Made by a program: the position numbers and the translations under genes. Shown one piece after another: positions 49,636 to 61,305 of a DNA stretch of 64,000 nucleotides; positions within the stretch are counted from its first letter, which is position 1; each line of letters begins with the position of its first letter. Source of the stretch: Delphinapterus leucas (taxonomy: Eukaryota; Chordata; Mammalia; Artiodactyla; Monodontidae). The DNA lies in assembly GCF_002288925.2 (NCBI RefSeq), contig NW_022097993.1:11429443-11493442 (forward strand). The letters run 5' to 3'. The notes beneath the pieces were generated by a model. That model had not been told where the DNA came from. It saw only the letters and a program-made list of their open reading frames with translations, and ran no database searches.

Positions 49636-49819
49636 CAGTTGACCCTTTAACAACACAGGGGTTAGGAGTGCAGTCAAATATCAGTGTATAACTTTACAGC
49701 CGACCCTCAGTATCCATGGTTCCATATCCTTGGATTCTACCAACCATGGCTCATATAGTAAATTCACATATAAATGGGAATTCATGCAATTCAAACCTGG
49801 GTTGTTCAAGGGTCAACTG
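49636..49819. mobile_element. Complete 184-bp Tigger/mariner-type MITE
   Basis: The ends are inverted: CAGTTGACCCTTTAACAAC at the left and the complement of GTTGTTCAAGGGTCAACTG at the right. The element is flanked by TA on both sides (49634-49635 and 49820-49821), the target duplication of Tc1/mariner/pogo transposons. Inside is a segment CAGCCGACCCTCAGTATCCA. It has no coding capacity and would have been moved by a Tigger-type transposase. It sits inside the older L1, splitting its ORF2, so it inserted later. Confidence 0.88.
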
Positions 49820-51068
49820 TACTGACTGCATTTCTTTGGGATATATACTCAGAATTCGGATTGCTAAATCATATGGTAGTCTTATTTGTAATTTTTTTAA
49901 GGATCCACCATACTGTTTTCCATACAGGCTGCACCAGTTTACATTCCCACCAACAGGGCACAGGGCTCCCTTTTCTCCACATCCTCGCCAACACTTGTTA
50001 TCTCTTGTCTTTTTTATAACAGTCCTACTGACAGGGGTGAGGTGATACCTCATTGTGGTTTTGATTTGCATTTCCCTGATGACTGGCAATGTTGAACATC
50101 TTTTCATGTACCTGTTGGCCAAATGAATGTCTTCTTTGGGAAAATATCTATTCAGTCCTTTGCTCATTTTAAAATGTGATTAATTTGGGCTTTTTGCTGT
50201 TGAGTTAAATGAGTTCCTAATATATTTTGTATATTAACCCCTTGTCAGATATACGGTTGTATATATTTCTCCCATTCCATAGTTGCCTTTTCATTTTGTT
50301 GACTGTTTCTTTTGCTGTACAGAAACTTCTGAGTTTGATGTAGTCCCACATTTTAATTTTTGCTTTTGTTGCTGTACTTATGGAGTCATAGCCAAAAATT
50401 CATTGCCAAGACCAATGTCAAGTAGATTTTCCTTATGTTTTCTTCTAGGAGTTTTATAGTTTCAGCTCTTACATTTAAGTCTTTAAATCATTTCAAGTTA
50501 ATTTTTGAGAGTGGTGTAAGATAGGGGTCCAATTCAGTCTTTGGTATGTGATTATCCAGTTTTCCCCCAAATCATTTATTGAAGAGACTGTATTTTCTCC
50601 AATGAGTGTTGTTGGCTCCCTCGTCAAATATTAGTTGACTGTATATGCATGGATTTATTTCTGGGCTCCCAGTTATGTTCCAGTGGTGTATGTGTCTATT
50701 TTTGTGACAGTACCATACTGTTTTGATTAATACAGCTTTGTAATATAGTTAGAGGTCAAGAAGTGTGATGCCTCCAGCTTTGTTCTTCCTTATCAGGATT
50801 GCTTTGGCTCTTTACGGTCTTTTATGATTTCATAAGAATGTTAGGATTTTTTTTCTATTTCTATAAAATATACCATTAAAATTTTGATAGAGATTGCAAC
50901 GAATCTATAGATGGCTTTGGGTAGTATGAACATTTTAACAATATTATTTCTTCCAATCCATGAACACAGCATATATTTCTATTTGTTTGTGTTTTCTTCC
51001 ATGTCTTTCACCAAAGTCTTGTAGTTTTCACTGCACATATCTTCTTCCTTCCTTGGTTAAATTTATTC

Positions 51069-51666
51069 CTAAAATGTTATTGTTGTTGATGCTATTGTGA
51101 ACAGGATTGATTTCTTTATTTCTTTTTCAGATATTTTGTTAGTGTATAGAAATGAAACTGATTTCTGTGTGTTGATTTTGTATCCTGCAGCTTTATTGAA
51201 TTTGTTGATTATTCCTAACAGTTTTTTGATGGAGTCTTTAAAATTTTCTATATGTAAGATCTTGACATCTGCAAATAAAGACAATTTTACTTTTTCCTTT
51301 CTGATTTGAATGCATTTTATTTCTTTTTTCTTCCCTAATTTCTCTGGCTAAGACTTCCAGTACTATGTTGAATAAGAGTTGGAAGAGTGGGCACACTTGT
51401 CTTGTTCCTGATCTTAGAGGAAAAGCTTTCAACCTTCCACTGTTGAGTATGATGTTTGCTCTGGGCTTGTCATACATGCCTTTTATTATGTTGAGGTATG
51501 TTCCTTCTATAGCCAATTTGTTGAGAGTTTTTATCATGAAACGTTGTTGAATTGTATCAAATGCTTTTCCTGTATCTATTGAGATGATCATATGATTTTC
51601 ATCTTTCATTTTATTAATGTGGTATATCATACTATTTGATTTTTGTATGTTGAAACATCCTTGCAT
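51069..51666 (-). pseudogene. L1 reverse-transcriptase palm pseudogene
   Basis: The minus strand at 51238-51666 reads [16 protein letters not shown], then [16 protein letters not shown], an RT palm with the expected spacing; the frame shifts and continues at 51069-51284. The catalytic FADD is FADV, which alone would abolish polymerisation. Confidence 0.8.
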
Positions 51667-53079
51667 TTCAGGGAATCACAGTGTATAATCCTTTTAATAT
51701 GATGTTGAATTCGATTTGCTAGTATGTTTTTGAAAATATTTGCATTTATAATCATCTGGGATATTGGTCTGGAGTTTTCTTATAGTGTCCCTATCTGGCT
51801 TTGGTATCAGGGTAATGCTTGCTTCATATTATGAGTTTGGAAGTGTTTCCTCTTAAATTTTTTGGAACAGTTTGAGAAGGAGTGGCATTAATTCTTTAAA
51901 TGTCTGGTATAATTCACCAGTGAAATATCTGGTCCTGGACTTTTCTTTATTGAGAGTTTTTTTAATTACAGATACAATTTTTTCACTCATTATTAGTCCA
52001 TTCAAATTTTCTATTTCTTCATGATTCAGTCTTGGTAGGAATTTATCCATTTCTTCTAGGCTGTCTGATTTGTTGGTGTATAATTATTCATAGTACTCTC
52101 TTATGATCCTTTGTATATCTATTGTATTATTTGTAATGTCTCCTCTTTTATTTAGTCTTTTATCTTAGTTAGTCTAGCTAAAAGTTTGTCAAAAACCAGC
52201 TCTTAGTTTAATTGATCTTTTCTATTGTTTTTCTGGTCTCCATTTCATTTATCCCTGCTCTGATCATTGTTATTTTTTTGATTCTGCTAACTTTGGACTT
52301 TGTTTGTTCTTCCTTTCCTAGTACATTTAGGTGTAAAGTTAGGTTGTTTACCTGAGATCTTTCTTTTTTCTTAATGTAGGCATTTATAGCTATAACCATC
52401 TCTCTTAGAATTGCCTTTGCTGCATCCCATAAGTTTTGGTATGTTTTTTTTCCATTTTCATTTGTTTTAAGGTATTTTTATATTTCCCTTTTAATTTTTG
52501 ACCCATTGGCTGTTCAGGAGTGTGTTGCTTAATTTCCACATATTTTTTTAATTTTCCAGCTTTTCTATTTTTATTGATTTTAGTTTCAGACTGTCTTTTC
52601 TCCATTGCATATTCTTTCCTCCTTTGTTGTAGATTGACTGTAGGTGTGTGGTTTTATTTCTGGGTTCTTTATTCTGTTCCATTTGCCTATATGTCTGCTT
52701 TTGTGCCAATACCACGATGTTTTGATTACTGAAGTTTTGTAGTATTATCTGAAGTCTGGGAGGCTTATGCCTCCAGTTTTATTATTTTTCCTCAGGATTG
52801 CTTTGGCAATTCTGGGTCTTTTGTGGCTCCATATAAATTTTAGGATTATTTGTTTTAGTTCTGTGAAAAATGTCATGGGTAATTTGATAGAGATTGCATT
52901 AAATTCGTATATTTCTTTGGGTAGTATGGCCATCTTAACAATACTAATTCTTTCAATCCAAGAGAAATTGATATCTTTCCATTTCTTTGAATCATCTTCA
53001 ATTTCCTTTATCAATGTCTTATAGCTTTCACTGTATAGGTCTTTCACCTCCTTAGTTAGGTTTATATCTAAATATTTTA

Positions 53080-55405
53080 TTATTTTTTTGATGTGATTTT
53101 AAATGGGATTTTTGGGGTTTTTTTACTTTCTCTTTCTGGTATTTCATTGTTAGCATAAAGAAATGCAATATATTTCTGTATATTAATCTTGTATCCTGCA
53201 ACCTTGCTGAATTCTTTTATTAATTCTAATAGTTTTTGTGTGAAGTCTTTAGGGTTTTCTACATAGAGTATCATGTCATCTGCATATAGTGACAATTTAA
53301 TCTCTTCCCTTCCAACTTGGATACCTTTATTTCTTTTTCTTGTCTGACTGCTGTGGCTAAGTCTTCTAATTCTATGTTGAATAGAAGTAGTAAGAGTGGG
53401 CATCCTTGCTTGTTCCAGAAATTAACAGTAAGGGTTTCAGCTTTTCACCAATAAGTTATAAGTTGGCTATGGGTTTGTCATAAATGGCTCTTATTATGTT
53501 GAGATATGTTCCCTCTATACCCACTTTGGTGAGAGTTTTTATCATGAATGAACGTTGAATTTTATCAAATGCTTTTTCTGTGTCTATTGAGATGATCATG
53601 TGGTTTTTGTCTTCTCTTTTGTTGATGTGCTGTAATGCACTGGTTGATTTGAATATATTGAACCATCCTTGTGACCCTGGAATGAATCCAACTTGATCAT
53701 GGTGTATGATCCTTTTCATGTACTGTTAGATTCAGTTTGCTAATATTCTGTTGAGGATTTTTGCATCTATATTCATCAAGGATATTCCTCTATAATTTTC
53801 TTTTTTTGCAGTGTCTTTCTCTAATTTTGGTTTCAGGGTGATAATGGCTTTATATAATGAGTGTGGGAGTGGTCCCTCATTTCATTCTTTTGGAATAGTT
53901 TATGAAGGATAGATATAAATTCTTATTTGTATATTTGGGAGAATTCTCCAGTGAGCCATCTGGTCCTGGGCTTTTGTTTACAGGGAGTTTTTTTTTTTTT
54001 AAATTACAGATTCTATTTCACTTCTAGTAATCAGTCTGTTCAAATGATCTGTTTCTTCTTGACTCAGTTTTGGCAGACTATATGTTTCTAGAAACTTGTT
54101 CATTTCTTCCAGGTTGTCCAATCTGTTGGCATATAACTGTTCATAGTATTTTCTTATGATGTTTTGTATTTCTGTGGTATTGGTAGTTATCTCTCCTCTT
54201 TCATTTCTCATTTTGTGTACTTGAGTCCTCTCTCTTTCCTTCTTGGTGAACCTGGCTAAAGGTTTGTCAATTTTATTTATCCTTTCAAAAAACCAGCTCT
54301 TAGTTTTATTGATTTTTTATTGTTTTTTTATCTCAATTTTATTTATTTCCCCTCTGATCTTTATTATTTCCTTCCTTCTGCTGATTTTGGGTTTTGTTTG
54401 TTCTTCTTTTTCTTATTCTTTTAGGTGATAGGTTAGGTTGTTTACTTGATATTTTTCTTGTTTCTTGAAGAGGGCCTGTATCACTATGAACTTCCTTATT
54501 AGAACTGCCTTTGCTGCATCCCATAGATTTTTTTTTAACATCTTTATTGTAGTATAATTGCTTTACAATGGTGTTAGTTTCTGCTTTATAACAAAGTGAA
54601 TCAGTTATATATATACATTTGTCCCCATCCCATAGATTTTTGTAAGGCTATGTTTTCATTGTTGTTTGTCTCAAAGTATTTTCTGATTTTGTCATTGACC
54701 CACTGGTTTTTTAATAGCATGATTGATTAGTCGCCATGTAATGGTTTTTTTTCCTGTTTTTCTTTCTGTGGTTGATTTCTAGTTTCTTACCATTGTGGTG
54801 AGAAAAGACGCTTGAAATAACTCCTATCCTCTTAAATGTCTTGATGCTTGTTTTGTGTCTTAGTATGTGGTCTGTCCTAGAGAATGTTCCATGCACATTT
54901 GAAAAGAAGTGTATTCTGGGGTTTTTGGATGTAGTTTCCTGTAGATCTCAATTAAGTCCAACTGTTCTATTGTGTCATTTAGGATCTCTGTTGCCTTACT
55001 GATTTCCTGTATGGAAGATTGGTCCATTGATGTCAGTGTGGTGTTAAAGTATGCCACTATTATTGTATTCCTGTCAATTTCTCCTTTTATGTCTGTTAGT
55101 ATTTGTTTTATACATTTAGATGTTCCTATATTGGGTGCATATATGTTAATGAGTATAATATCTTCTTCTTGTATTGACCCCCTTATCAATATCTAAAGCC
55201 ATTCTTTGTCCTTTGTTATAGACTTTGTTTTAAAGTCTATTTTGTCTGATATGAGTATTGCTACCCCTGCTTTTTTGTTGTTTTCATTTGCATGAAATAT
55301 CTTTTTCCACCCCCTTGCTTTCAATCTATGTGTGTATTTCACCCTAAAGTGAGTCTTTTGTAGCAGCATATTATAGATTCTTGTGTTTTTTATCCAATCT
55401 GCCAC
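53080..55405 (-). pseudogene. L1 ORF2 pseudogene (endonuclease and RT)
   Basis: Endonuclease frames at 55193-55405 and 54860-55189 include NIYAPN, but the GDFNT active-site motif reads AYFNT, so the catalytic Asp is gone. RT frames at 53999-54211, 53456-53719 ([25 protein letters not shown]) and 53080-53403 ([16 protein letters not shown]) keep the YADD motif. Stops and shifts separate them. Confidence 0.83.
54533..54625 (-). mobile_element. Tiny 93-bp L1 3'-end insertion with 16-bp target-site duplication
   Basis: The insert reads as the reversed last 90 bases of a young L1 (compare 29550-29640: TATTGTAGTATAATTGCTTT, ACAATGGTGTTAGTTTCTGC). It lies between exact copies of CATCCCATAGATTTTT at 54517-54532 and 54626-54641. 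A T run at its left end is the reversed tail. It is an extremely 5'-truncated insertion into the older L1. Confidence 0.88.
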
Positions 55406-56475
55406 TCAATGTCTTTTAATTGGAGCATTTAGTCCATTGACATTTAAAGTAATTATTGATAAGATGTATTTATTACCGTTTTAAACCTTATTTTCCAGCT
55501 GATTTTGTAGTTCTTCTTTGTTCCTTTCTTTTTGGTTTTCCTTTTGTGGTTTGATGGTTTTCTTTTGTATTATGCTTGAGTTCCTTTCTTTTTGGTTTTT
55601 GTGAATCTGTTGTATGTTTTTGATTTGTGGTTACTCTGATTTTCAAGTATGTTAACCCAGGGCTATATCTACTTGCTTTAGACTGATAGTCATGTAAGTT
55701 CAGACACATTCTAAAAAATATATGTATATTTTTTACTCCCCTCTTCTGCATTTTGTGATTTTGATGTCCTATTTTATGTCTTCATATTTATCTTTTTGTT
55801 GTTAATTGTAGTTATAATTGCTTTAACAACATTTTTAATTGTTTTTTAATCTTTGCACTGGCTTATTTAAGTGATGTTTAATCATTTTATATATTGGCCT
55901 TTTCTATTGTGTTTTTCCCTTTCCTATAGATTCTTGCTTCTTTTCTATTTACAGAAGATCTTTAAACATTTCTTTTAGGTTAGCTTTAGTATTGCCGTAT
56001 TCTTTCAGTTTCTGTCAGAGAAATTATTTGTTTCTCCTTCTTTTTTAAATGATAATATTGCTGAGTAGAGTATCCTAGGTTGCAGGTTTTCCCCTTTCAG
56101 GACTTTGAATATATATTGACACTCCCTTCTGGCCTGCAAAGTTTCTGTAGAGAAATCAGCCTATGAGGGTTCCCTTGTAACTGACTCTTTGTTTTTCTCT
56201 TGCTGACTTTAGAATCCTCTCTTTAACTTTTGCCATTTTAATTATGATATGTCTTGATGTGGGTCTGTTTGGGTTCATCTTGTTCAGAACCCTCTGTGCT
56301 CCTTGTACCTGAATATCTCTTTCTTTATTTAGGTTTGGGAAGTGTTCAGCCATAATTTCTTCAAATACATTTTTGATCCCTTTCTCTTTTTTTTTTTTCC
56401 CCTTCTGGAACTCTTATTATGTGTAGGTTAGCACACTTTATATAATACCATAGATCTCATATGTTTCTTTCATTT

Positions 56476-56830
56476 TTAAAAAATTTATTTATTTTATTTA
56501 TTTATTTTTGGCTGCGTTGGGTATTCATTGCTGTTCATGGGCTTCCTCTAGTTGTGGCAAGTGGGGGCTACTCTTCATTGTGGTGTGCAGGCTTCTCATT
56601 GCAGTGGCTTCTTTTGTTGCAGAGCACGGGCTCTAGGAGTGCGGACTTCAGTAGTTGTGGCACATGGGCTCAGTAGTTGTGCCTTGTGGGCTCTAGAGCA
56701 CAGGCTCAGTAGTTGTGGCACAGGGGCTTAGTTGCTCTGTGGCATGTGGGATTTTCCCGGACCAGGGCTTGAGCCCACGTCCCCTGCATTGGCAGGTGGA
56801 TTCTTAACCACTGCGCCACCAGGGAAGCCC
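56476..56830 (-). mobile_element. Longer tRNA-derived SINE (CHR-1-like), minus strand
   Basis: Its right end is the reversed SINE head (GCGCCACCAGGGAAGCCC) and its body has repeated GTAGTTGTGGCACAGGGGC-type motifs; the left end is T/A-rich. At about 350 bp it is longer than the other CHR copies here and matches the older cetartiodactyl type. It interrupts the ORF1 region of the host L1. The target duplication is unclear (TTCATTT-like). Confidence 0.8.
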
Positions 56831-57149
56831 TCATTTGTTTTTTCATTTGTCTTTCTGTCTGCTGTTCTGATTGGGTGATTTCCATTATTCTATCTTCCAA
56901 ATCACTAATTTGTTCTTCTGCATTATTCAGTCTGCTTTTAGCTCATTTTTTGTCTCAGCAATTGAGTTGTCTAATTTTGATTGTTTCTTCTTTATAGTTT
57001 TTAATTCCTTGTTACAGTGATCTGCATTTCTATTGAAAATCTTTCTTAATTCCTTTAGCATTTTAATTACCTCCTTTTTGAACTCAGAGGTCTAGTAGAC
57101 TGAAGAGGTATGCTTCATTAATTGTTTTTTAGGGGATTTCACTTGTTCT

Positions 57150-58722
57150 TTTTATTGAGAGTAGTTCCTCTGTTTCTTCATTTTACTTATACTTCTCTGA
57201 CTCTATGAAGTTAGGAGAAACAGTTATCTACTGTGGTCTTGGAGGGCTGTTTTTATGTCAGAGCATCCCTTTGTAGACTATGTAAGTCTAGTATTTTTGC
57301 TGTGAGAGCTGTTTTCATAACGGATGCCTGCCACATCTCTCCTCAGAGTGTGTTGGCTGTTATCCCCTTGATAGAGGGTATGACTGGTGTCGTGGTATCC
57401 AATTCCTGCCCTGCACATTGGGTGGGGCCTCCTCTTTGCTCCGTGGCTGTCACAACCCTGTTGGAGGTGGGGTCTGCTCCCCAGTTGTTTCAGTAGAAGC
57501 CGTGAAGGTTGGGTTTGATAAGGCTCTGTTGACCTTAAGTGTGTGCTCTGTCCCAAGGAGGTGAGTGCTGAAGCAAGAGAAGCCCATGTGGTCACAGTGA
57601 ACCTATGCACCACCTATTCAGGCGTCCACAGTTCTGCTCAGAAGCAGCCCAAGGTCACATCCCTTTCTCTGTTGTGTTTGTCCCAGACCTAGTGTAAGCC
57701 TGGCCCTGGGGATCAGGGCATTGTAGCTGCAGGAATTGAAGCGGTGTGCTGCCACCTGAGACCTAGGCCTCCTCTGTGGTAGGGCTCTCCCAGAGCCTCT
57801 CCCCCAAGATTCCAGCTCCAAGTTTTGTGTGAGGTGGGTGGAACTGAAGCACTCCTGCTGGGAAAGGAACCTCTGCATACTTCTCGCCAGGGCCTGTCTG
57901 CTGGAGATGTGCCATTCTGTGGACAGTGCCCCCCACTGGTGTGCACACCAATGAAGTCTGCTGCTGCAGGGCCCACCTCCCCCCTGCCCCCACTGTGGGA
58001 GTGCTGATTATGGGCTCAGGTGTCAGCCCCTGCCCCACAGTGCGTGCACGCACAAAGCCTGCCAATGGAGCAGTGCCCCACGTGGACAGGCTAATTGTGG
58101 GGGGGTCCCTATGGTGGGCCCACACTCTGCCATATGTGCACTAACAACAGGCTCTGGGGTTAGGCCTGGACTACACTCTAGGCCCTGGGAGCTGTCTACA
58201 CACAGCTAGACCGAGTCCTCTCCCAGGGTTCGTCCACAGAAGCCCAAGTTTCAGCTCCTACCTCCTCTGTGTACTAGCAGCTCCACCCAAAGTGCGTTTC
58301 AGGCTGGGAGGTGGGTAAGGTGGCAGCCATCACTACCAGTCTCTCTGTGCCCTGACTGCTAACAAGCCAGCACACACAGACTCCTTGTGGGCAGAGTCCA
58401 GGCCCGCTCCGGCTCCTCTATCTGTCCCGATGGACCTCCCAGCTAGTGAAGGGTTTCCAAGGGCGAGGGGCTGCCCATGCAGGCCTTTCCTCTTTCACAG
58501 CTCCCTCCCAGGGGCACCGGTCCTGTCCCAATGCCTTTTTTATTTTGTCCTACCCAGTTATGCGGGAATCTTTCTTCCAGCTTTGGCTGTGTAAGAGATC
58601 TTCTGCTAGCTTTCAGTTGGTTTTCTGTGAGAACTGTTCCACCTGCAGAGGTATTTTTGATGTGTGTGTGGGGGGAGGTGAGCTCCACGTCCTCCTAATC
58701 TGCCATCTTGACCTCCTACTTT
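57150..58722 (-). promoter_or_regulatory. L1 5' UTR, minus strand, GC-rich
   Basis: GC-rich sequence from ORF1 to the L1 start, much of its CpG decayed to TG/CA. L1 promoters lie here, and this one points in the direction of collagen transcription, 1.6 kb downstream of the 36-bp exon. Any promoter activity is inference. Open frames up to 120 codons within it are UTR by-products. Confidence 0.5.
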
Positions 58723-60060
58723 AGCGTCTCTCTCATATCTTTAGATAAGTCTAAAGATCAGCTTGTACTCCTTTGGTGTCTGCCAGCTGAATAGGGCAAA
58801 GAGTCATCTACAAGGTGCTACCTGGCAGAAAGATGTCAGCTGTCACTAAAAATCCACAAGATAGATAGAGTCCAATATAATATTCTGGCTGAGGGGGTCA
58901 AATTTGCTTATCAGGTGAAATGATACAGATAGAGATTGCATTTTGGTCTTCAAACACAAGTTGAAAACAACTAGGTAATCAGATAACTACGTGGAATGAT
59001 TGAGCACATAACTCAGTTGAAGAAAAGCAAGCATGTGATTTAAATAAAATGAGCAGGCTTAACTCGAAATCACTGTCAAATAATGTAAGAAATAAACTCC
59101 ACAAATTATAAAAAATTGAATAATATGCATTTAAAGTCTCCTCTCAAATAGTTTTTATTTCTGTCTTGAAAATCAAAGCTTCAAGCAGAGAATTCCAGTG
59201 TGAATTGAACTTGGATAGTCCTAAGAAAGTCATTTGTTTGGTTCCTTAGATTTTCCACTTATGAAGAGATATTTGCCCTTCAAGTGAGCATTGCAAAGAT
59301 TATCTGTGTAAGACATTATTAACATAGTGTTCATAATGACATTTTCAAGTACAAAGATAAATAGGAATATTATCAAAGTCACACAGCCTTTGCAAGTCCT
59401 ATGCTGCTCTGCTGGAAGACCCCCATCCAGATGCTAGACTTCTTTATACCTAACCTTCTATGATCATGACAGGTCTCGGAAAACTGATGATTTAAATTCT
59501 TAATTTATGTCATTAGATGATAGCAACATAAAATTCAAGAGACCTCAGGCTACACATGATTTTATTTAAAAGCTTTTCTTCTTTTCCATTAGGCTTAGTG
59601 TCACTCTCAGACCAAATCTTTAAGTTAAATGAGAAACCCTAATGGACGACGAAGAAAATCAGTAACAGCAAATTGTATCCAAATATAAAATCATTACATA
59701 CTTATGATTAAATGTTTAATAAATGATGAACCATTTAATTGAGAACAATCCCATTATGCGCACATTATAAACTTTTCTCATAAATCTGTTTCTGAAATAC
59801 TGACATTTTATCATGTGCAAATCTTAGAAGCAACTCACATAGGAAAAAACAACAGTCTTGAACAGATTTTGGAGAATGTAACAGTTTAAATAGGTAGCTA
59901 TATTTATACATTGGGTGATTATAGTTTATTTTGTTCTTTTACAGTTTTTAGAGTAAATAGAACTGTCTCTGCTTCCATTAACTTTAAATGTCATGTTAAG
60001 GATGTATAATCAAACTTTTAAGGGGCAAAATTATGAACCACATGGAGGGTGGAGGAAATT
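58723..60060. other. Unique intron sequence
   Basis: AT-rich unique DNA with no gene or repeat recognised between the L1 start and the MIR near the collagen exon. Confidence 0.5.
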
Positions 60061-60074
60061 GCTTAGGTTAGGTA

Positions 60075-60165
60075 CTGCTTCCAGGCTTTTCTAGAACTAC
60101 CTGCATGACCTCGGGTTAAGCCCTTCAGTGTTGTGGGCAGATGCCCCATCTTTAAAATCTGGAGG
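60075..60165 (+). repeat. MIR fossil
   Basis: MIR core order: CTGCTTCCAGGC, ACTACCTGCATGACCTCGGG, TTAAGCCCTTCAGTG, then ATGCCCCATCTTTAAAATC. It lies 140 bp downstream (in gene direction) of the 36-bp collagen exon. Confidence 0.65.
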
Positions 60166-60301
60166 TCTGCCTAGATCTATTCAAGTCACTTTCAGTTCTC
60201 AAAATATCCAGTGGCTTAAATTCTGGTTTAATCATGATGTAATGTGAATAATAAACAGGTTTAACGTATTTGTTTTGAATTTTGACTTCAAGAATACTTA
60301 C

Positions 60302-60337
60302 AGTTAAGGCTGGCGGTCCTGGAGGTCCCAGATCTCC
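60302..60337 (-). CDS. COL19A1: Collagen exon (36 bp) with a Gly-X-Y interruption, probably COL19A1
   Basis: Twelve minus-strand codons read GDLGPPGPPALT: three Gly-X-Y triplets followed by Ala-Leu-Thr, so one glycine position is alanine. The acceptor is TCATCTATTTTAG and the donor GTAAGTATTC, both strong. Length is a multiple of nine, as is usual in collagen genes. The next exon (20984-21037) begins again with glycine, so the interruption is a local kink and not a frame error. Short natural interruptions are typical of FACIT and basement-membrane collagens and unlike fibrillar collagens. The intron to the next exon is 39,264 bp; the intron before it is 2,038 bp. The ALT-type interruption followed by GSLGIQGPQ is what points me to COL19A1; I could not verify it against a database. 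Confidence 0.82.
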
Positions 60338-61077
60338 CTAAAATAGATGAAAGAAAAGCTGCAATTACCAATAGTCCCTTTTTGCTCATGTTATTTATAA
60401 ATTTTCTGAATGGATCAAAGCAATATCTAGATAAATCTGGAAGAAAAGAAAAGTAGAATTTTACCTTGATAAAGGTCTCTGCACAATGAAAAACTGATCA
60501 TGTGCTTTTAGCTCTCATGATATAAATATCGCCTTGTGCATCCCCATGCTTTCTGCAGCGGCAGAACTTGTTTTGAAAAGCTAAAATAATCTAGTTTCCA
60601 TTCTTTTGTCTACTAATCCAAAATTAGAAAGAATATCTCTTCAAATATGGTTACTTGCCAATGGAGCAGCTGGGAATTGTCACGACGACAGATTATATTT
60701 CTGACAAAGTTAGCATGGGGATCAGAAGAAATAATAAGTGGGTCTCCCCACTTCATGCCTTCCAGCTGCAAGAAGCAGTCCCACTGCCTCTTTTAAAGCT
60801 TTGCTGAACTGGCCTTGCACTTGCCAACAACTGTATGAGGCTTTGCCTATATTCATGTATTTTTAAATACTAATGTTGCTTTGCTGACCTATGTGAATAC
60901 AAATTACCAGGTGGATATACTGACAAACTATTTAAAATCTAAAAAAATATAGTTAATCTAAAAGTTTATCATTTTCCAATTTATAAATATGTCACCTATA
61001 TGCTTTATTGTATCAGCATCCTTATTTATTTCATGAGAACTCTTAGTCATTAAGATCAAGCATCACTGGGAAAGGCA

Positions 61078-61286
61078 AGATAGGGGTAAATGATTAAGAA
61101 GTACAAACTACTAAGCATGAAATAAATAAGCTACGAGGGTATACTGTTCAGCACAGGGAATATAGCCAATATTTTACAATAACTTTAAATGGAGTATAAT
61201 CTATAAAAATTTTGAATCACTATGCTGTACAACTGAAACTAATATAATATTGTAAATTAACTACACCTCAATAAAAGAAATTAAGT
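61078..61286 (+). mobile_element. 5'-truncated L1 3' end
   Basis: Matches the terminal L1 3' UTR also seen at 11640-11800: CAGCACAGGGAATATAGCC, ATGGAGTATAATCTATAAAA, AACTGAAACTAATATAATAT and CCTCAATAAAAGAA. About 210 bp in the small collagen intron, antisense to the gene. Confidence 0.85.
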
Positions 61287-61305
61287 TTTTTTAAAAGGCA
61301 AGTCT

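Larger units (their letters stand above)
48966..52587 (-). mobile_element. Old 5'-truncated L1, minus strand
   Basis: Begins with an L1M-type 3' UTR in reverse (TTGACATATCACACTGTGTAAG, TTTAAGGTGCACAACGTGATG) and runs through ORF2 to the end of the endonuclease near 52587, where a second L1 starts abruptly. It contains a GT microsatellite (49485-49517) and a Tigger-like MITE (49636-49819). The RT active site is lost: the frame at 51069-51284 opens with [11 protein letters not shown] where FADD is expected. Diverged and dead; sense to the collagen gene. Confidence 0.85.
52588..58722 (-). mobile_element. L1 with intact 5' end but missing 3' end, minus strand
   Basis: Read right to left it starts near 58722 with CAAGATGGCAGATTAGGAGG, continues through a 1.5-kb GC-rich 5' UTR, ORF1 (about 56150-57100), the endonuclease (54860-55405), and RT (53080-53719), and stops abruptly at about 52588 within ORF2. 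It therefore has a 5' end but no 3' UTR or tail, which is not a normal insertion product. A CHR-1-like SINE (56476-56830) and a 93-bp L1 tail (54533-54625) are inserted in it. Sense to the collagen gene. Confidence 0.87.
21038..60301 (-). other. 39,264-bp collagen intron, more than half L1
   Basis: This is the span between the 36-bp and 54-bp collagen exons, bounded by GTAAGT and CTCCTAG on the minus strand. L1 elements at 22.6-29.6, 35.9-41.4, 42.1-42.9 and 48.97-58.72 kb account for roughly 23 kb, about 58% of it. Three of these lie in the sense orientation of the gene and one (22.6-29.6 kb) is antisense. I looked for further Gly-X-Y reading on the minus strand flanked by AG/GT and saw none, so a missed collagen exon is unlikely but not excluded. 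Confidence 0.75.

Noticed and set aside
57278..58698. Cluster of 60-120 codon frames on both strands
   Set aside because: All are inside the GC-rich L1 5' UTR; the overlapping frames on both strands have no domains.
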